A DNA stretch of 40,464 nucleotides, taken from GCA-020348445 sp965372465. Its GTDB lineage: Archaea > Thermoplasmatota > Thermoplasmata > GCA-020350865. The position numbers and the translations under genes were made by a program. Location of the stretch: NCBI GenBank assembly GCA_965372465.1, contig CBDVCK010000002.1, positions 1-40,464 of the forward strand. The letters are read 5' to 3'. Each line of letters opens with the position of its first letter. Within the stretch, counting starts at the first letter, position 1. Of the stretch, positions 38,923 through 40,464 are shown in pieces. Below the pieces are notes generated by a model that was not told where the DNA came from, made no database searches, and worked only from the letters and a program-made list of their open reading frames with translations.

Positions 38923-40464
38923 ATGGTAATGAAATCCTTAGGCCGGGCAGTATCCACATTTCCGAAGGTCACAATCGCTGTTTTAATTGCAGTAACAATC
39001 ATTGCTGCAGGATTTATTGGAATATTTGGTATCGATCAGGAGTTCTCTGAATCCTCTTTCATGCCAGAGAATGAGGTTGTTATTGCACAGGAAGAGGTTG
39101 CCGATCTGTTCAGCACCTCAAACGTGTACAGGGTCTCCATCCTTGTCAAAGATAAGGATCGGGATGTCTTGACATCGGATGCAATGGTGGAGATGCTGAT
39201 GGTAGAGCGGGCTATTATCAATGATACTATAGTCAACGAGACTCTCATGAACCCGGACAATCCCTCTGCCAATGCCAACTCTGTGGCGGACATTGTGGCA
39301 CAAACCTATTTGGGCGTACAAGTCAACGATACACCTACCTTCGATGAAAAAATCGAAGCTATCCAGAACATGAGTGACACTCTCATCAAGCAGACTATTA
39401 CAGGAATCCTATCTTCCAACTTCACACCTCCGGTGGTCAAGGGCATGTTTTCCATGCTGTTGACCAGCGACTTCTCTTTCGAAACCGGCCATATTCAGGC
39501 CAAGGGGACCATGATACTCATCACCCTGAACGGGAGTCTTGGAGAGGAGGGGGAGGAGGGGCATGATGGTATGACCAGTGAAGAAACCCCCTTGTCCCTG
39601 TCCGAGGAACGCATGGATGCCATTGTAAAGGACATGGACCTAAATTCCACGGAAATGCAGGTTATGGGTATGAGCATCATCATGGAGGAGATCATGAACG
39701 CCATGAGCGCTGATATGGGTTTCCTGTTACCAGCTGCGTTCATATTGGTCATAATAATCTTGGGTGTGGTGTTCAGGAATGGATGGGATATGGCAATCAG
39801 TCTCACTGCACTTGTAATGGGGATTGTGTGGATGTATGGTTTTGGCACAGCACTGGGCTTTTCGTTCAATCCTATGACGCTTGTGGTGCCCATCCTCATA
39901 GTCGGCCTAGGAATAGATTATGGCATACATCTGACCATGCGTCATCGTGAGGAGCTCAATAAGGGAAAGGAGGTCGATCATGCTGTGGAAAAGACCATCA
40001 GCCACGTGGGCACAGCCCTGCTGCTTGTTACGGTAACAACCATGGCAGCCTTCCTCTCGAATCTGGCCTCCCCTATGGACCCACTCAAGGATTTCGGCAT
40101 CATCGCCACCATCGGGATTATAAGCTGTTTCTTCACTATGGTCACCTTCGTGCCTGCCTGCCTGCATATCAAGGATACAAGGAAGGCTAAAAAACTTGCA
40201 GAGAAAAAACAGAATGACAAGGATTTTAAGCCAAAGAAAGAATCAAAATCGAAAAAAGCCGCAAAAGCTGCACTTGATAGGGGCATAAGTGCTGGTGCCA
40301 AGGCCGCGGAAAGGTTGCCAATTTTAGTAATCGTTGTCGTGCTTTTGATTTCAGTAGGGGCGATTATGGCTGCTATGAACCTCAAAACGACTTTCGAATT
40401 CGAGGATTTTCTACCCGAAAACCTGGAACTGGCTGAGGACCTGGAATACATGTTGAACGAATTT
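38923..40464 (+). CDS. RND-superfamily transporter/exporter (MMPL-like), 3' truncated by window edge
   Basis: The first 514 residues of a longer membrane protein; the frame is open to the last base. A first membrane helix (about 16-39) is followed by a large outside domain (about 40-265), then a group of helices with LVVPILIVGLGIDYGIHLTM, the hallmark segment of the RND/MMPL/Patched family, and a charged cytoplasmic linker (about 422-455, rich in Lys) before the next helix near 465-485. A second outside domain begins at FEFEDFLPENLELAED. Family members export lipids or other hydrophobic molecules using ion gradients. AGGAGG at 38906-38911 supports the ATG at 38923. Confidence 0.9.
   Translation, partial: MVMKSLGRAVSTFPKVTIAVLIAVTIIAAGFIGIFGIDQEFSESSFMPENEVVIAQEEVADLFSTSNVYRVSILVKDKDRDVLTSDAMVEMLMVERAIINDTIVNETLMNPDNPSANANSVADIVAQTYLGVQVNDTPTFDEKIEAIQNMSDTLIKQTITGILSSNFTPPVVKGMFSMLLTSDFSFETGHIQAKGTMILITLNGSLGEEGEEGHDGMTSEETPLSLSEERMDAIVKDMDLNSTEMQVMGMSIIMEEIMNAMSADMGFLLPAAFILVIIILGVVFRNGWDMAISLTALVMGIVWMYGFGTALGFSFNPMTLVVPILIVGLGIDYGIHLTMRHREELNKGKEVDHAVEKTISHVGTALLLVTVTTMAAFLSNLASPMDPLKDFGIIATIGIISCFFTMVTFVPACLHIKDTRKAKKLAEKKQNDKDFKPKKESKSKKAAKAALDRGISAGAKAAERLPILVIVVVLLISVGAIMAAMNLKTTFEFEDFLPENLELAEDLEYMLNEF

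Overview
The window is archaeal. It carries adjacent genes for two successive steps of archaeal ether-lipid synthesis (geranylgeranylglyceryl phosphate synthase and digeranylgeranylglyceryl phosphate synthase), an AMP phosphorylase, an archaeal-type TruD and a tRNA gene interrupted at position 37/38 by a bulge-helix-bulge intron. Promoters have TATA boxes about 26 bases upstream of short or absent leaders, and oligo-T tracts follow several genes. The acyl-CoA carboxylase parts, a histidine ammonia-lyase and an M29 aminopeptidase suggest a heterotroph that uses peptides and amino acids. A euryarchaeal lineage, possibly Thermoplasmatota, is my guess; the sequence alone does not settle it.

Layout. 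1-4439: housekeeping genes, namely the 3' end of AMP phosphorylase, NAD synthetase, M29 aminopeptidase, a 55-residue unknown, and the two ether-lipid genes in one operon. 4651-21708: a surface-glycan locus of about 17 kb, often AT-rich, in short operons on both strands. It has two NDP-sugar SDR enzymes, two DegT aminotransferases, three N- or O-acyl transferases (one formyl, two left-handed beta-helix), three predicted deacylases (two NodB-like, one PIG-L), a WbqC-like protein, a methyltransferase, four glycosyltransferases and a Wzx-type flippase. Together they look able to make, N-acylate, assemble and export an amino-sugar-rich glycan. 21741-22199: a cyclophilin.

22200-22570 is the most unusual stretch. 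It holds a tRNA-Ala(CGC) gene with a 25-base intron, flanked by degenerate copies of the tRNA's own ends: two copies of the 3' end downstream and a 51-base tRNA-like hairpin upstream. 22571-28576: a polytopic GT-C-like membrane protein divergent from a 1072-residue secreted, C-terminally anchored protein with a possible clan CD (C25-like) protease region, then a membrane protein with an outside domain and a cytoplasmic zinc ribbon.

28643-38350: metabolism and RNA enzymes. These are a DUF2284 cysteine-rich protein; a biotin carrier / enoyl-CoA hydratase / carboxyltransferase operon with no biotin carboxylase; an ABC-2 exporter pair; a histidine ammonia-lyase whose MIO tripeptide reads Ala-Cys-Gly instead of Ala-Ser-Gly; TruD; and an RNase HII/SCP2 operon. 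38460-40464: an AbrB-type regulator with a 9-base triple repeat upstream of its promoter, and the first 514 residues of an RND-superfamily transporter that runs off the window. I saw no insertion sequences, CRISPR arrays or rRNA genes.
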